Source: Enterobacter mori
GTDB lineage: Bacteria; Pseudomonadota; Gammaproteobacteria; Enterobacterales; Enterobacteriaceae
Assembly (NCBI RefSeq): GCF_025244905.1
Contig: NZ_CP104285.1
Location: 3,224,001 to 3,288,000, forward strand
Direction of reading: 5' to 3'
DNA length: 64,000 nt
Shown here: positions 10,567 to 22,579 of the stretch, in pieces
How positions within the stretch are numbered: position 1 is the first letter of the stretch
How the letters are laid out: each line of letters starts with the position of its first letter
The notes under the pieces: model-generated
Databases searched by the model: none
What the model was told of the DNA's origin: nothing
The model's input: only the letters and a program-made list of their open reading frames with translations
Translations under genes and position numbers: made by a program

Positions 10567-12022
10567 ACATCAGCGGTATCGCACGCTGCACGATATCAAT
10601 CAGCGGCTGCGGATAGATACCGAAGATCAGCACCAGCAGCGCGGAGATGAGTACCACGATCCCGCCGGCGCTGTACTGCCAGTTGGTCGGTGCATCGCGG
10701 TTGAGCTGCTGAGGCGCGCTCAGATACAGGCTCACCGCAACGCGCAGGTAGTAGTAGAGACCAATCGCAGAGCCGATAACGACACCTGCCGTCAGCCACC
10801 ACAGACCCGCCTGCACACCGACGGCCAGGACGTAGAACTTACCGATAAAGCCCAGGGTCATTGGGATACCTGCCAGGGACAGCATCATCACCGTCATCAC
10901 CGCAGACAGAATCGGACGGTGCCAGAACAGACCACGGTAGGAGAACAGCGAGTCTGCGTCCGGGCCACGGTACGGGCTGGACATCAGGCTCACCACGCCG
11001 AACGCGCCGAGGCTGCTGAACAGATAACCGGCCAGATACACGCCCACGGTTTCCATCGACATTTCACCGCTCTGCAGCGCAATCAGCGCCACCAGCAGAT
11101 AACCCAGATGGGAAATAGATGAGTAGCCCAGCAGACGCTTGATGTTGGTCTGGCTCAGCGCCATCAGGTTACCGAAGATGATGGAGACGAACGCGATAAT
11201 GCCCAGCACCACGCGAACCGCTTCGCTGTCACCTACAGGTGCGTACAGGAACAGACGCATGACCACACCGAAGATAGCGATTTTGCTCGCTGTCGCCAGG
11301 AAGGTCGACACCGGAGCCGGAGCGCCCTGGTATACGTCTGGCGTCCACAGGTGGAACGGCACCAAAGAAAGCTTGAAGCCGAGACCCACAATCATCATGC
11401 CCAGACCCGCCAGCAGCAGCGGCTCGTGCAGCATGCCGTCGCCGAGGCTCTTGCCGATGGCCAGGAAGGAGAGGTTACCCGTCTGTGCATAGAGCAGCGC
11501 GATACCGAAGAGCAGGAACGACGAGGCAGCAGCGGACAAGATGGTGTACTTGATCGCCGCTTCCAGAGAGCGTTTCTGGCGGAAGGCGTAACCAATCAGG
11601 CCGAACAGCGGCAGTGAGATTAGCTCAATACCGAGGAACAGCGCGGCCAGGTGGTTCGCGTTCGCCAGCAGAATGCCGCCCAGTGCGGCAATCAGTACCA
11701 GCAGGTAAAACTCTTCTTTGTTGTCGTTATAGCCTTCAAGCCACGGGTACGCAAAGGTGCAGGTTGCCAGGCTCGCCAGCAGAACCAGACCGGTGTACAG
11801 CATGGCGTAACCGTCAACGCGCATCAGCGGCGTGACGTCCATCGCTCCCGCCTGGCCAACAAACCAGAGGGAGACTAACGCAGCGTTCAGACCCAAAACG
11901 GACAGGGTCGCATTCAGGAAGTGATTGCGTCGCCACGCAATGGAGAGCATCACAACCACCACCGTCAATCCGACGATCAGCAGCGGTAGCAGCGCGATCA
12001 GTTGTTGTGGAGTTATTGTCAT
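10565..12022 (-). CDS. nuoN: NADH-quinone oxidoreductase subunit N
   Basis: Antiporter-like proton-pumping membrane subunit of complex I, 485 residues, about 14 transmembrane helices. Family landmarks are [38 protein letters not shown] and [24 protein letters not shown], with the buried lysines and glutamate of the proton channel. It is the last gene of the nuo operon, six bases after nuoM, and ends directly at a terminator. Confidence 0.98.
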   Translation of the reverse strand: MTITPQQLIALLPLLIVGLTVVVVMLSIAWRRNHFLNATLSVLGLNAALVSLWFVGQAGAMDVTPLMRVDGYAMLYTGLVLLASLATCTFAYPWLEGYNDNKEEFYLLVLIAALGGILLANANHLAALFLGIELISLPLFGLIGYAFRQKRSLEAAIKYTILSAAASSFLLFGIALLYAQTGNLSFLAIGKSLGDGMLHEPLLLAGLGMMIVGLGFKLSLVPFHLWTPDVYQGAPAPVSTFLATASKIAIFGVVMRLFLYAPVGDSEAVRVVLGIIAFVSIIFGNLMALSQTNIKRLLGYSSISHLGYLLVALIALQSGEMSMETVGVYLAGYLFSSLGAFGVVSLMSSPYRGPDADSLFSYRGLFWHRPILSAVMTVMMLSLAGIPMTLGFIGKFYVLAVGVQAGLWWLTAGVVIGSAIGLYYYLRVAVSLYLSAPQQLNRDAPTNWQYSAGGIVVLISALLVLIFGIYPQPLIDIVQRAIPLM

Positions 12023-12028
12023 GGCGAA

Positions 12029-13558
12029 TTACGGCCTTGTAGTAGAAGCAGAATTAACAAACCACTGCTGGATGTTGCCCATCGCGCTATGCGAGGTATC
12101 CAGAATCGGCTGCGGATAGAAGCCCAACAGCACCAGCAGTACGACCAGCAGCAGGATGATGAACAGCTCACGCAGCGACATCCCCGGCAGTTCTTGTGCA
12201 GCAATTTCGCTCTTCGCTTTACCGAAGTAAGCGCGGTGCAGCATCGCCAGCGAGTACACGGAAGCGAATACCAGACCAAAAGTGGAGATGACGGTAATCA
12301 TTGGAACCACTTTGAAGCTGCCGAACAGAATCATAAATTCGCCGACGAAGTTACCGGTGCCCGGCATACCCAGGGTGGCAACCGCGAAGAACATGGAGAG
12401 CGCAGGCAGCCATTTCATTTTGCCCCACAGACCGCCCATCATACGCATGTCGCGGGTGTGCAGACGTTCGTACAGCTGGCCGCACAGGATGAAGAGACCC
12501 GCGGCGGACAGGCCGTGCGCAATCATCTGGATCACCGCCCCCTGGTACGCCAGCTGGCTGCCGGTGTAGATGGCAATCAGCACGAAGCCCATGTGGGAAA
12601 CGGAGGTATAGGCAATCAGACGCTTGATGTCGTACTGCGTGAAGGCCATCCACGCACCGTAGAAGATACCGATCACGCCAAGCCACATGGCAATCGGTGC
12701 GAATTCTGCGGAGGCATTCGGGAACAGCGGCAGTGCGAAACGCAGCAGACCGTAGGCCGCCGTTTTCAGCAAGATGCCCGCCAGGTCAACGGAACCCGCC
12801 GTTGGCGCCTGAGAGTGCGCGTCTGGCAGCCAGCCGTGCAGCGGAACCACCGGCATTTTCACCGCGAAGGCGATGAAGAAGCCCAGCATCAGCAGGTATT
12901 CCACGCCGTGAGACATCGGGGTCTTCAGCAGCTCTTCATAGTTGAAGGTCCAAACACCGGTCGCGTTGTAATGCACGAATACCAGCGCCAGAATGGCAAT
13001 CAGCATCACCAGACCGCTCGCCTGGGTGTAGATGAAGAATTTGGTTGCCGCCGTGATACGCGTTTTACCGTCGGACGCCTTATGGCCCCACAGCGCGATC
13101 AGGAAGTACATCGGCACCAGCATCATCTCCCAGAAGAAGAAGAACAGGAACATGTCGATGGCAAGGAATACGCCGATCACGCCGCCCAGGATCCACATCA
13201 GGTTCAGGTGGAAGAAGCCCTGGTATTTTTCGATTTCTCGCCAGGAGCAAAGTACCGCCAGAACGCCGAGCAGACCGGTCAGCACCACCATCAGCAGCGA
13301 CAGACCATCAATCGCCAGGTGGATCGTAATGCCGAAACGTGGGATCCACGGCAGGATAAACTCAGACTGCCACTGCGGAATGCCCGCAGACTGGGTCAGT
13401 GAGTAACCGCCCTGCAACCAGAGTTGCAGGCCAAGCGCGAGCGTCAATCCCATGGTGATCAGCGCGATCCAGCGCGGCATCTTCACGCCAAAGCGTTCAG
13501 TCTGCCAGCACAGGAAGCCGCCGATGAAGGGAATTAATATTAGCCAGGGTAGTAACAT
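12029..13558 (-). CDS. nuoM: NADH-quinone oxidoreductase subunit M
   Basis: Antiporter-like proton-pumping subunit of complex I, 509 residues, about 14 transmembrane helices. The FFFFWEMMLVPMYFLIALWG segment carries the essential glutamate of this family, and KMPVVPLHGWLPDAHSQAP the conserved lysine/histidine helix. It is separated from nuoL by an unusually long 174-nt gap that holds two facing REP elements. The other internal gaps are mostly under 20 nt, the exceptions being nuoC-nuoB (89 nt) and nuoG-nuoF (54 nt). Confidence 0.98.
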   Translation of the reverse strand: MLLPWLILIPFIGGFLCWQTERFGVKMPRWIALITMGLTLALGLQLWLQGGYSLTQSAGIPQWQSEFILPWIPRFGITIHLAIDGLSLLMVVLTGLLGVLAVLCSWREIEKYQGFFHLNLMWILGGVIGVFLAIDMFLFFFFWEMMLVPMYFLIALWGHKASDGKTRITAATKFFIYTQASGLVMLIAILALVFVHYNATGVWTFNYEELLKTPMSHGVEYLLMLGFFIAFAVKMPVVPLHGWLPDAHSQAPTAGSVDLAGILLKTAAYGLLRFALPLFPNASAEFAPIAMWLGVIGIFYGAWMAFTQYDIKRLIAYTSVSHMGFVLIAIYTGSQLAYQGAVIQMIAHGLSAAGLFILCGQLYERLHTRDMRMMGGLWGKMKWLPALSMFFAVATLGMPGTGNFVGEFMILFGSFKVVPMITVISTFGLVFASVYSLAMLHRAYFGKAKSEIAAQELPGMSLRELFIILLLVVLLVLLGFYPQPILDTSHSAMGNIQQWFVNSASTTRP

Positions 13559-13644
13559 GGCGATTTTTATTCCTTGTTAAAGTCCCTAAGGGACCGATTT
13601 TCAACGAATTCGACTACATTCACGTTTGAGTGCGGTCTGTTGTG

Positions 13645-13710
13645 TCGGGTGGCGCTATCGCTTACCCGACCTACGGTCTCGTAGGCCCGGTAAGCGCAGC
13701 GCCACCGGGC
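13645..13710. repeat. REP pair (BIME) between nuoL and nuoM
   Basis: Two facing REP units, TCGGGTGGCG...TTACCCGACCTAC (13645-13674) and GTAGGCCCGGTAAGC...CCACCGGGC (13681-13710). Each can form a hairpin and they are inverted to one another. They sit inside the nuo transcript. Confidence 0.9.
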
Positions 13711-13732
13711 AAAACCGCAATCTCAAATCAAA

Positions 13733-15574
13733 TCAACGCAACACCATCAGCAGCGCCAGCACGACAACCGCACCGATGCTCATGGACGCCACATACCAGC
13801 GCAGGTAACCGTTCTCGCTGTACAGCAGGCCTTTACCTGCAAAGCGGGAGAGGATCGCCGGGATATTCATCATGCTGTTCATCGGGTCGCGCTTCAGCAG
13901 CCACGCAATGCCCAGGAACGGCTTGACGAAAATCATGTCGTACAGCCAGTCGAAGCCCCACGCGTTGTACCACCAGGTGCCCAGCAGGCGGCCCGGCGCA
14001 CTGTTGGCAACGGCAGTTACCAGCGTACGTTTACCCAGCCACAGCCATGCAGCAATCAGGATGCCCGCGATAGCGACCACACCGGAGGTGATTTCAAGCG
14101 TCAGAACGCGACCGTGCTCAAGCTCGGTTGTCGCCGGGAGTACGCCCTGCAGCGGTGGCACAATCATCGCGCCAACGAAGGTGGAGAGTACCAGCAGCAC
14201 AATCAGCGGCAGGTGGTGGGTGATCCCCTTCCCTGCGTGAGCGTGAATTTGTTCTTTACCGTGGAATACGATGAAAATCATACGGAAGGTATACAGGGAG
14301 GTCATGAACGCACCGACCAGACCCGCAACCATCAGATTGATATGTCCATTCGCCATGGCACCCGCAAGGATTTCGTCCTTACTGAAGAAGCCCGCGGTGA
14401 TCAGCGGCAGTGCCGCCAGCGCCGCGCCGCCCACCAGGAAGCAGACATAGACCAGCGGGATGGACTTACGCAGTCCGCCCATCTTGAAGATGTTCTGCTC
14501 GTGATGGCAGGCCAGGATCACCGAACCGGATGAGAGGAACAGCAGCGCTTTAAAGAACGCGTGCGTCATCAGGTGGAAAATGGCCGCGTCCCATGCCTGA
14601 ACGCCCAGCGCCAGGAACATGTAACCAATCTGGCTCATGGTGGAATACGCGAGAACGCGTTTGATGTCGGTCTGCACCAGCGCGGCAAAGCCTGCCAGCA
14701 CCAGCGTTACCGCACCGACAATACCCACCAGATGCAGAATTTCCGGGGTCATCAGGAACAGGCCATGGGTGCGCGCAATCAGGTAGACACCGGCGGTTAC
14801 CATGGTCGCGGCGTGGATCAGCGCGGAAACAGGGGTTGGACCCGCCATCGCGTCGGCCAGCCATGTCTGCAGCGGCAGCTGCGCGGATTTACCCACGGCG
14901 CCGCCCAGCAGCATCAGCGTTGCCCACCACAGCATGTCGTTGCCTGCAGCGAAGTGCGCCGGAGCCAGTTCCACCATTTCGCGGAAGTTCAGCGTGCCCA
15001 GTTCGTTGTAGAGAATGAACAGCGCGAAAGCGAGGAACACGTCACCCACGCGGGTCACGACGAACGCTTTCATGGCCGCTGCGCCATTCTTCGGATCGGT
15101 ATAGTAGAAACCGATCAGCAGGTAAGAACACAGACCCACGCCTTCCCAGCCCAGGTACATCAGCAGCAGGTTATCGGCCAGCACCAGAACAACCATGCTG
15201 GCGATAAACAGGTTGGTGTAGGCGAAGAAGCGGGAGTACCCCTCTTCACCGCGCATGTACCAGGAGGCGAACATGTGGATCAGGAAGCCCACGCCGGTGA
15301 CAACGGAGAGCATGGTCAGAGACAGACCATCCAGCACCAGGTTGAAACCGATGTTGAAATCACCGACCGACATCCACGTCCACAGCGGCACGCTGAAAGG
15401 CTGACGTCCGTTGTTAAAGAAGTCGATACCCGCATACGCTGTCACCAGCGCAGCCAGACCGATTGAGCCGATACCCACGGTCGCAGACAGATTCTCAGAC
15501 CAGCGGCCGCGAGAAAACGCCAGCAGCACGAAGCCAATCAGCGGAAAAATAATGGTTAAGGCAAGCATGTTCAT
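13733..15574 (-). CDS. nuoL: NADH-quinone oxidoreductase subunit L
   Basis: Largest antiporter-like subunit of complex I, 613 residues, including the long lateral helix at the C-terminus that clamps NuoM and NuoN. Conserved segments are [22 protein letters not shown] (essential Glu), [36 protein letters not shown] split over several helices, and [22 protein letters not shown]. The start overlaps the nuoK stop by four bases. Confidence 0.98.
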   Translation of the reverse strand: MNMLALTIIFPLIGFVLLAFSRGRWSENLSATVGIGSIGLAALVTAYAGIDFFNNGRQPFSVPLWTWMSVGDFNIGFNLVLDGLSLTMLSVVTGVGFLIHMFASWYMRGEEGYSRFFAYTNLFIASMVVLVLADNLLLMYLGWEGVGLCSYLLIGFYYTDPKNGAAAMKAFVVTRVGDVFLAFALFILYNELGTLNFREMVELAPAHFAAGNDMLWWATLMLLGGAVGKSAQLPLQTWLADAMAGPTPVSALIHAATMVTAGVYLIARTHGLFLMTPEILHLVGIVGAVTLVLAGFAALVQTDIKRVLAYSTMSQIGYMFLALGVQAWDAAIFHLMTHAFFKALLFLSSGSVILACHHEQNIFKMGGLRKSIPLVYVCFLVGGAALAALPLITAGFFSKDEILAGAMANGHINLMVAGLVGAFMTSLYTFRMIFIVFHGKEQIHAHAGKGITHHLPLIVLLVLSTFVGAMIVPPLQGVLPATTELEHGRVLTLEITSGVVAIAGILIAAWLWLGKRTLVTAVANSAPGRLLGTWWYNAWGFDWLYDMIFVKPFLGIAWLLKRDPMNSMMNIPAILSRFAGKGLLYSENGYLRWYVASMSIGAVVVLALLMVLR

Positions 15575-15873
15575 CCACGCAACTCACTTACTGAATCGAT
15601 GTTCAGGTTCTGGCGGCGACGATGGAGCTGCAGCAACAGCGCCAGGCCAATACTCGCTTCAGCAGCCGCGAGGCTGATGGCGAGAATGTACATCACCTGA
15701 CCGTCGGCCTGGCCCCAGTAGCTCCCGGCGACCACGAAGGCCAGCGCGGAGGCGTTAATCATGATTTCCAGACCAATCAGCATAAACAGCAGATTGCGGC
15801 GGATAACCAGACCGGTTAAGCCCAGGACGAACAAAATCGCAGCGAGGATCAGTCCATGTGTTAAGGGGATCAT
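15571..15873 (-). CDS. nuoK: NADH-quinone oxidoreductase subunit K
   Basis: Small membrane subunit of complex I, 100 residues and three transmembrane helices, as in E. coli. The two buried glutamates of the family are visible in [13 protein letters not shown] and [15 protein letters not shown]. It overlaps nuoJ and nuoL by four bases at each end, which suggests coupled translation of the J-K-L membrane module. Confidence 0.97.
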   Translation of the reverse strand: MIPLTHGLILAAILFVLGLTGLVIRRNLLFMLIGLEIMINASALAFVVAGSYWGQADGQVMYILAISLAAAEASIGLALLLQLHRRRQNLNIDSVSELRG

Positions 15874-16424
15874 GCGCGCTCCTCCGTTTTTCTTTTCGCG
15901 CGGTCATCAGTGCGGTTGCTCAGCACCTCGCCAACACGCTCTTCGCGGCCAACGTGGAAGGCAACAACCAGACCTGCCAGCAGCAGCATTGACGCCAGTT
16001 CAACCGCCAGAACGTAAGGGCCAAACAGAGCAATACCTACTGTCTTAGCGCTGATTGGCGTGCCGTCGATGCCCTGATCGTTCACGCCCAGAATGGCGTA
16101 AACAATCACAACAAGCATGATGGCCGACAGAATTGCCGGACCAATCCACACCTGCGGTTTTAACCACTGACGTTCCTGCTCAATTTCAGAGCCGCCCAGA
16201 TTCAGCATCATCACCACAAACACGAACAGCACCATGATGGCTCCCGCGTAGACGATGATTTCCAGCGCACCGGCGAAGTGCGCGCCCAGCGCAAAGAACA
16301 CCCCGGAAATGGCCAGCAGCGAAATGATTAAGTACAGCAGCGCATGCACCGGATTGGTGTGCGTGATCACTCGCAGCGTAGCCAGGATGGCGATAAGGCC
16401 ACAGATATAAAAAGCGAATTCCAT
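15870..16424 (-). CDS. nuoJ: NADH-quinone oxidoreductase subunit J
   Basis: Membrane subunit of complex I, 184 residues, five predicted helices in the first two thirds and a charged tail ([23 protein letters not shown]). The conserved [20 protein letters not shown] helix is intact. It lies ten bases after nuoI and overlaps nuoK. Confidence 0.97.
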   Translation of the reverse strand: MEFAFYICGLIAILATLRVITHTNPVHALLYLIISLLAISGVFFALGAHFAGALEIIVYAGAIMVLFVFVVMMLNLGGSEIEQERQWLKPQVWIGPAILSAIMLVVIVYAILGVNDQGIDGTPISAKTVGIALFGPYVLAVELASMLLLAGLVVAFHVGREERVGEVLSNRTDDRAKRKTEERA

Positions 16425-16434
16425 TGCCCTCTCC

Positions 16435-16977
16435 TTACGGTAACAGGCTCTTGACGTCGATAGGCTTAGCTTCGTTCTCTGCTTCGCCCTTATCTTTGCC
16501 GTCGATTGCCATACCCGCCATCCGGTAGAAGTTATATTCCGGGTATTTGCCCGGACCGGAAATCAGCAGATCCTCTTTCTCGTACACCAGGTCCTGACGC
16601 TTGTACTCACCCAGTTCGAAATCTGGAGTCAGCTGAATCGCCGTGGTTGGGCACGCTTCTTCACACAGACCGCAGAAGATGCAGCGTGAGAAGTTGATGC
16701 GGAAGAACTCAGGATACCAGCGGCCGTCTACCGTCTCGGCTTTTTGCAGAGAGATACAGCCTACCGGGCACGCTACCGCACACAGGTTACAGGCAACGCA
16801 GCGCTCGGATCCGTCCGGGTCGCGCGTCAGCACGATACGGCCACGGTAGCGCGGCGGCAGATATACCGGCTCTTCCGGGTACATCTGGGTTTCGCGTTTG
16901 GCAAACGCGTGCAGGCCGATCATCCAGATACTGCGTACCTGGGTGCCGAAACCTACTAATAATTCTTTTAAGGTCAT
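16435..16977 (-). CDS. nuoI: NADH-quinone oxidoreductase subunit I
   Basis: Peripheral-arm subunit of complex I, 180 residues, carrying two [4Fe-4S] clusters (N6a, N6b). The two ferredoxin motifs are [18 protein letters not shown] and [18 protein letters not shown], both complete CxxCxxCxxxCP. An N-terminal amphipathic stretch docks to the membrane part. It is 13 bases after nuoH. Confidence 0.98.
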   Translation of the reverse strand: MTLKELLVGFGTQVRSIWMIGLHAFAKRETQMYPEEPVYLPPRYRGRIVLTRDPDGSERCVACNLCAVACPVGCISLQKAETVDGRWYPEFFRINFSRCIFCGLCEEACPTTAIQLTPDFELGEYKRQDLVYEKEDLLISGPGKYPEYNFYRMAGMAIDGKDKGEAENEAKPIDVKSLLP

Positions 16978-16990
16978 GGTCTAAAGCCCC

Positions 16991-17968
16991 TTATGGCTGC
17001 TGCCAGAGAATGACAGCCGCCGTTACCAACAAGTTGACGAGCGTTAGCGGCAGGCACACTTTCCAGCCGAAGGACATTACCTGGTCATAACGCGGACGCG
17101 GTAAGGACGCACGAATCAAAATGAACATCATCATGAAGAACGCGGTTTTCAGCGCGAACCAGATGAACGGCGGTAAGAACGGGCCATGCCAGCCACCAAA
17201 GAACAGCGTTACCATCAACGCGGAAATGGTGACGATACCGATGTACTCGCCCACGAAGAACAGACCGAATTTCATACCGGAATATTCAATGTGGTAACCG
17301 TCGGCCAGTTCCTGTTCGGCTTCTGGCTGGTCAAACGGGTGACGGTGACACACCGCCACGCCCGCGATAGCAAAGGTAATAAACCCAAAGAACTGCGGGA
17401 TAACGTTCCAGATGTCGGCCTGGTTGTTGACGATGTCGGTCATGTTAAATGAACCGGCCTGCGCCACCACGCCCATCAGGGAGAGACCCAGGAACACTTC
17501 GTAGCTCAGCGTCTGCGCGGAAGCACGCATCGCACCCAGCAGGGAGTATTTGTTGTTACTGGACCAGCCTGCGAACAGCACCGCGTAAACCGCGAGGCCG
17601 GCCATCATCAGGAAGAACAGAATGCCGATGTTCAGGTCAGCGACCACCCAGGTCGGGCTGACCGGAACGATGGCAAATGCCAGCAGCAGCGAGGTGAAGG
17701 CGATCATCGGTGCCAGAGTAAAGATCACACGGTCAGAGAAGCGTGGGATCCAGTCCTCTTTAAAGAACATCTTGATCATGTCCGCCACCAGCTGGAGTGA
17801 ACCACCCCAGCCCACGCGGTTCGGTCCGTAACGGTTCTGGAACAGACCGAGCAGACGACGTTCGCCAAAGCTCATGAATGCGCCGCAGGTAACCACCACC
17901 AGCAGAATCACAACCGCTTTCAGAATGCTCAGCAGGATGTCGATAAGATCCGGCGTTAACCAACTCAT
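16991..17968 (-). CDS. nuoH: NADH-quinone oxidoreductase subunit H
   Basis: Membrane subunit of complex I that forms the quinone-binding chamber with NuoB and NuoD, 325 residues, eight or nine helices. Family signatures [20 protein letters not shown] and [20 protein letters not shown] (quinone-site loop) are intact. The start overlaps the nuoG stop as ATGA. Confidence 0.98.
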   Translation of the reverse strand: MSWLTPDLIDILLSILKAVVILLVVVTCGAFMSFGERRLLGLFQNRYGPNRVGWGGSLQLVADMIKMFFKEDWIPRFSDRVIFTLAPMIAFTSLLLAFAIVPVSPTWVVADLNIGILFFLMMAGLAVYAVLFAGWSSNNKYSLLGAMRASAQTLSYEVFLGLSLMGVVAQAGSFNMTDIVNNQADIWNVIPQFFGFITFAIAGVAVCHRHPFDQPEAEQELADGYHIEYSGMKFGLFFVGEYIGIVTISALMVTLFFGGWHGPFLPPFIWFALKTAFFMMMFILIRASLPRPRYDQVMSFGWKVCLPLTLVNLLVTAAVILWQQP

Positions 17969-20688
17969 GCTTTTGCCTCCTGCAGATTATCAAGACGCGC
18001 ACCCGCCAGAACCGGCGCGATGCCAGGCATACCCATCGGCAGACCCACCTGCCCTGCTGTCAGACCTTCAGAAATAATCAGCGGCAGGCTGATGGTCTGG
18101 CCGTCATAGCTAAAGGCAATGTTCGCGCCCGCGTTAACGCCAAGCTTCGCGGCATCCGCCGGGTTGAGCTTGATGTACGGCTGCGGCATGCGGGTCTGGA
18201 AGACCGGTGAACGCTGGGACAGCTCGTCGCTACCGAACAGATGGTAGTACGGCGCGATACGCCAGTTGCCATCCTGCGCCTGGAAGCTCGCCGGTACGGT
18301 GGTGAAGAAGTCCAGACCGGTTTCGGAGGCTTCAATCAGACGCACGCCCGGATCGCCGTGGCGCAGGGAGCCACCCACTTCAGCCTGGAACTTGTTCCAT
18401 GCCTGCGGGGAGTTCCAGCCCGGTGCCCACGCGAATGGGATTTGCGAACGCGGCGCAGACGGCTGGTTGTTCCCTTCCATGGAGAAGGCGAACATGGTGT
18501 CTTTATCCTGCGGCTGGCGCGGTTCGTGCACGCTGATGTTGGCGCGCATCGCGGTACGACCGCTGTAACGGTGCGGTTCACGTGCCAGTTTCTGGCCGCG
18601 AATGCGGAAGCTTGCTTCAGGTGCGGCATCTTTAATGCCTGCCAGCTGAGGCAGTTTTTCGACTACCGCGTCGATAACGTGGTCGAGTTGCGTCCAGTCC
18701 ACTTCACGGCTCTGCACGGTGCTGTGCAGGGAGTGCAGCCAGCGCCAGCTTTCCAGCATCACGGTGTTGCTGTCGTAGTACGCCGGGTCATAAACCTGGA
18801 AGAAACGCTGCGCGCGGCCTTCGTTGTTGATCACCGTACCGTCGCTTTCTGCGAAACTTGCCGCAGAGAGCACCAGGTGCGCTTTGTCCATGATCGCGGT
18901 GCGCTGATGGTCAATCACCATCACCAGCGGCGCTTTGGAGAGCGCGGCGTCAACGCGTGCAGCAGAAGCATGGCGATGCAGGTCATTTTCCAGCACCACA
19001 ACGGCGTCAGCAGAACCGGATTCCAGTTCGCTTAACGCTGCTTCCAGCGAGCCGCCGCCAATCATACCCAGACCGATGCTGTTCACCGCACGGGCAATCA
19101 TGGTCACGCCGACGTCCGCACCGCGGCCTTTCAGGGCTTTGGCAACGTTGGCTGCTGCCTGAATGATTTCGGCGCTGCCGGCGTTGGTACCGGAAATAAT
19201 CAGCGGTTTCTTCGCACCCGCCAGGGCCTGAACAATCACGTCGACCTTGTTCTGCAGGTCGCGATCCAGTTCAACGGCAGGCGAGTTGCTGTCCAGCGCG
19301 TGCGCAATCGCAAATCCAAGACGCGCCTGATCTTCCACCGGTGCGCAGTAGGTCCACGCCGCGATGTCGTCCAGACGGGTATTGTCAACGTTGGTCACAA
19401 ACAGAGGATGCTTCGCGCGCTGGCCGATGTTCAGGATCGCCGCAATCTGCCAGTCGGCCACTTTCTGCGCGGCCGCCATTTCACGTGCTTTACCCTTCAC
19501 CGCCTGACGAACCGCCAGAGCCGCGCGTGCGCCGGTCTGCGTCAGGTCTTCACCCAGCACCAGAACCGCATCGTAGGATTCAATTTCGCGCAGCGCAGGG
19601 GTATGAATACCGCCTTCACGCAGCACTTTCAGTACCAGCTGCAGACGTTCCTGCTCGCCCTGGGCGATACCGGTATAGAAGTTTTCCACGCCAACCAGCT
19701 CGCGCAGCGCGAAGTTGCTTTCGATGCTGGCGCGTGGGGAGCCGATACCGATCACTTTCTTCGACTGGCGCAGAATATCTGCCGCGCCCTGCATCGCCTG
19801 TTCAGCGTTCAGGGTGATGACGTCATCGCCACGGCGCTGAACCGGCTGACGCGGACGGTCTTTCAGGTTCACATAGCCATAGCCGAAACGACCGCGATCG
19901 CACAGGAAGTAGTGGTTAACGGTACCGTTATAACGGTTTTCGATACGGCGCAGTTCGCCGTAACGCTCACCCGGGCTGGTGTTACAGCCGAGGGAACACT
20001 GCTGGCAGATGCTTGGCGCAAACTGCATGTCCCATTTACGGTTGTAACGCTCGGAGTGGGTTTTATCCGTGAATACGCCGGTCGGGCAGATTTCGACCAG
20101 GTTACCGGAGAATTCGCTTTCAAGCGTACCGTCTTCCGGACGACCGAAGTAGACGTTGTCATGTGCGCCATACACGCCCAGATCCTGACCGTCTGCATAA
20201 TCTTTGTAGTAACGCACGCAGCGGTAGCAGGCGATGCAACGGTTCATTTCGTGAGAGATGAACGGCCCCAGATCCTGATTACGGTGGGTACGCTTGGTAA
20301 AGCGATAGCGACGGAAGCTGTGACCAGTCATGACGGTCATATCCTGAAGGTGGCAGTTACCGCCCTCTTCACAAACCGGACAGTCGTGCGGGTGGTTGGT
20401 CATCAACCATTCCACCACGCTTTCACGGAACTGTTTGGCTTCTTCGTCATCAATCGAAATAAAGGTGCCTTCGGTGGCTGGCGTCATACAGGACATCACC
20501 AGGCGACCACGCGTGTCTTCCGCGTTTTGATATTGCTTCACCGCACACTGGCGGCAAGCACCGACGCTGCCCAGCGCCGGATGCCAGCAAAAGTACGGAA
20601 TATCGAGGCCAAGAGACAGACAAGCTTCCAGCAGGTTGTCCGCCCCGTTGACTTCGTATTCTTTGCCGTCTACATGAATCGTAGCCAT
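17965..20688 (-). CDS. nuoG: NADH-quinone oxidoreductase subunit G
   Basis: Large iron-sulfur subunit of the NADH-dehydrogenase module, 907 residues. It has an N-terminal [2Fe-2S] ferredoxin domain ([15 protein letters not shown]), then [21 protein letters not shown] and ICPTGVF cluster ligands, then [15 protein letters not shown], which fits the extra N7 cluster of E. coli. A molybdopterin oxidoreductase-like domain without cofactor fills the rest. The start [13 protein letters not shown] is chosen over an ATG two codons upstream because GGAAG lies seven bases before it. Confidence 0.97.
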   Translation of the reverse strand: MATIHVDGKEYEVNGADNLLEACLSLGLDIPYFCWHPALGSVGACRQCAVKQYQNAEDTRGRLVMSCMTPATEGTFISIDDEEAKQFRESVVEWLMTNHPHDCPVCEEGGNCHLQDMTVMTGHSFRRYRFTKRTHRNQDLGPFISHEMNRCIACYRCVRYYKDYADGQDLGVYGAHDNVYFGRPEDGTLESEFSGNLVEICPTGVFTDKTHSERYNRKWDMQFAPSICQQCSLGCNTSPGERYGELRRIENRYNGTVNHYFLCDRGRFGYGYVNLKDRPRQPVQRRGDDVITLNAEQAMQGAADILRQSKKVIGIGSPRASIESNFALRELVGVENFYTGIAQGEQERLQLVLKVLREGGIHTPALREIESYDAVLVLGEDLTQTGARAALAVRQAVKGKAREMAAAQKVADWQIAAILNIGQRAKHPLFVTNVDNTRLDDIAAWTYCAPVEDQARLGFAIAHALDSNSPAVELDRDLQNKVDVIVQALAGAKKPLIISGTNAGSAEIIQAAANVAKALKGRGADVGVTMIARAVNSIGLGMIGGGSLEAALSELESGSADAVVVLENDLHRHASAARVDAALSKAPLVMVIDHQRTAIMDKAHLVLSAASFAESDGTVINNEGRAQRFFQVYDPAYYDSNTVMLESWRWLHSLHSTVQSREVDWTQLDHVIDAVVEKLPQLAGIKDAAPEASFRIRGQKLAREPHRYSGRTAMRANISVHEPRQPQDKDTMFAFSMEGNNQPSAPRSQIPFAWAPGWNSPQAWNKFQAEVGGSLRHGDPGVRLIEASETGLDFFTTVPASFQAQDGNWRIAPYYHLFGSDELSQRSPVFQTRMPQPYIKLNPADAAKLGVNAGANIAFSYDGQTISLPLIISEGLTAGQVGLPMGMPGIAPVLAGARLDNLQEAKA

Positions 20689-20742
20689 TAGCATGCTTCC
20701 AGTTGGCTCGAATTGCTTCGAGCGTTAATCAAAATTCTGTTT

Positions 20743-22080
20743 TTACCAGCGCGCTTTCAGCAGGTTCGGCTGAATACCATTGATCGAATGGGTATTGCTG
20801 AACGGCTGCTTGATGCCTGCTTCGAATTCGTCGCGGAAATATTTAATCGCGCTTTGCAGCGGCTCGACGGCACCCGGTGCGTGGGCACAGAAGGTTTTAC
20901 CTGGCCCTAAGAATCGACACAGTTGCTCAAGTGTCTCGATATCGCCAGGCTGGCCTTCGCCACGTTCAATAGCACGCAGGATCTTCACGCTCCACGGCAG
21001 ACCGTCACGGCACGGTGTGCACCAGCCGCAGGACTCGCGGGCGAAGAACTCTTCCAGGTTACGCACCAGCGAGACCATGCCGATCTCGTGATCGACGGCC
21101 ATCGCCAGCGCCGTACCCAGACGGCTGCCTGCTTTACCAATGCTTTCGAATTCCATCGGCAGATCAAGGTGGGCTTCGGTCAGGAAGTCTGTCCCTGCCC
21201 CACCCGGCTGCCAGGCTTTGAATTTCAGGCCATCGCGCATGCCGCCGGCGTAGTCTTCAAGAATTTCGCGTGCGGTGGTACCGAACGGCAGTTCCCAGAC
21301 GCCAGGATTTTTAACGCGACCGGAGAAGCCCATCAGCTTGGTACCGGCATCTTTACTTGACGAGATGCCCTGATACCACTCCACGCCGTTCGCGAGGATA
21401 GCCGGAACGTTACACAGGGTTTCGACGTTGTTTACGCAGGTCGGTTTACCCCATACGCCGGAGCTTGCCGGGAACGGTGGCTTGGAACGCGGGTTCGCGC
21501 GGCGGCCTTCCAGGGAGTTAATCAGCGCGGTCTCTTCACCGCAGATGTAACGCCCGGCACCGGTGTGCACGAACAGTTCGAAGTTAAAACCGGTTCCCAG
21601 AATGTTTTTACCCAGCAGACCCGCTTCGGTGGCTTCGGCAATCGCGCGACGCAGGTTTTCCGCCGCTTCGATGTACTCACCGCGCAGGAAGATGTAGCCA
21701 CGGTAGGCTTTCAGCGCAAACGCGGAGATCAGCATGCCTTCCACCAGCAGGTGCGGCAGCTGTTCCATCAGCAGGCGGTCTTTATAGGTGCCCGGCTCCA
21801 TTTCATCGGCGTTACACAGCAGGTAACGGATGTTCATGGATTCGTCTTTCGGCATCAGGCTCCACTTCAGACCGGTGGAGAAGCCCGCACCGCCGCGCCC
21901 TTTCAGGCCGGAGTCTTTTACCGCGTTAACGATATCGTCCGGTGCCATGCCGCCAAGGGCTTTACGCGCACCGGCATAGCCGTTTTTGCTTTCGTATTCT
22001 TCAAGCCATACCGGCTGTTTATCATCGCGCAGACGCCAGGTCAGCGGATGCGTCTCAGCAGTACGAATTACAGTTTTCAT
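20743..22080 (-). CDS. nuoF: NADH-quinone oxidoreductase subunit F (NADH/FMN site)
   Basis: Catalytic subunit that oxidises NADH through FMN and passes electrons to the N3 [4Fe-4S] cluster, 445 residues. Visible are the NADH/FMN glycine-rich segments [17 protein letters not shown] and [19 protein letters not shown], and the N3 ligands in [11 protein letters not shown] and the downstream [10 protein letters not shown]. The start overlaps nuoE by four bases. A gap of 54 nt follows before nuoG. Confidence 0.98.
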   Translation of the reverse strand: MKTVIRTAETHPLTWRLRDDKQPVWLEEYESKNGYAGARKALGGMAPDDIVNAVKDSGLKGRGGAGFSTGLKWSLMPKDESMNIRYLLCNADEMEPGTYKDRLLMEQLPHLLVEGMLISAFALKAYRGYIFLRGEYIEAAENLRRAIAEATEAGLLGKNILGTGFNFELFVHTGAGRYICGEETALINSLEGRRANPRSKPPFPASSGVWGKPTCVNNVETLCNVPAILANGVEWYQGISSSKDAGTKLMGFSGRVKNPGVWELPFGTTAREILEDYAGGMRDGLKFKAWQPGGAGTDFLTEAHLDLPMEFESIGKAGSRLGTALAMAVDHEIGMVSLVRNLEEFFARESCGWCTPCRDGLPWSVKILRAIERGEGQPGDIETLEQLCRFLGPGKTFCAHAPGAVEPLQSAIKYFRDEFEAGIKQPFSNTHSINGIQPNLLKARW

Positions 22081-22577
22081 TTGTACTGCTCCAGCAGGTC
22101 AGGAATCGCTTCCGGCGTCAGATGGCTGTGAGTGTCCTCATCAATCATCATGGTCGGCCCCTTGTCGCAGTTACCCAGGCAGCAGGTCGGCAGCAGAGTA
22201 AAGCGTCCATCGAACGTGGTCTGGCCCGGCTTGATATTGAGCTTCTTCTCAATCGCAGCCTGAATGCCCTGATAACCGGTGATGTGGCAGACAACGCTGT
22301 CACAGTAGCGGATCACATGGCGGCCAACCGGCTGACGGAAGATCTGGCTGTAGAACGTGGCTACGCCTTCTACGTCACTTGCCGGAATACCCAGCACTTT
22401 CGCGATCTCGTAGATCGCCCCATCCGGCACCCAGCCACGCTGTTTCTGTACGATTTTCAGCGCTTCAATGGACGCCGCACGCGGGTCTTCGTAGTGGTGC
22501 ATCTCGTGCTCAATAGCGGCACGTTCTGCTTCACTCAGCTCAAAAGCCTCGGTCTGTGGTTGTTGATTCTCGTGCAT
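22077..22577 (-). CDS. nuoE: NADH-quinone oxidoreductase subunit E
   Basis: Thioredoxin-like [2Fe-2S] (N1a) subunit of complex I, 166 residues. The four cluster cysteines are in [12 protein letters not shown] and [12 protein letters not shown]. An N-terminal charged helix ([19 protein letters not shown]) precedes the fold. Two bases separate its start from the nuoC stop. Confidence 0.98.
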   Translation of the reverse strand: MHENQQPQTEAFELSEAERAAIEHEMHHYEDPRAASIEALKIVQKQRGWVPDGAIYEIAKVLGIPASDVEGVATFYSQIFRQPVGRHVIRYCDSVVCHITGYQGIQAAIEKKLNIKPGQTTFDGRFTLLPTCCLGNCDKGPTMMIDEDTHSHLTPEAIPDLLEQYK

Positions 22578-22579
22578 AA

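Noticed and set aside
12002..13402. 466-residue open frame on the plus strand opposite nuoM
   Set aside because: It is an antisense shadow of nuoM with low-complexity His/Gln-rich sequence and no start signal.
19300..20691. 463-residue open frame opposite nuoG
   Set aside because: Shadow of nuoG; no recognised domain.
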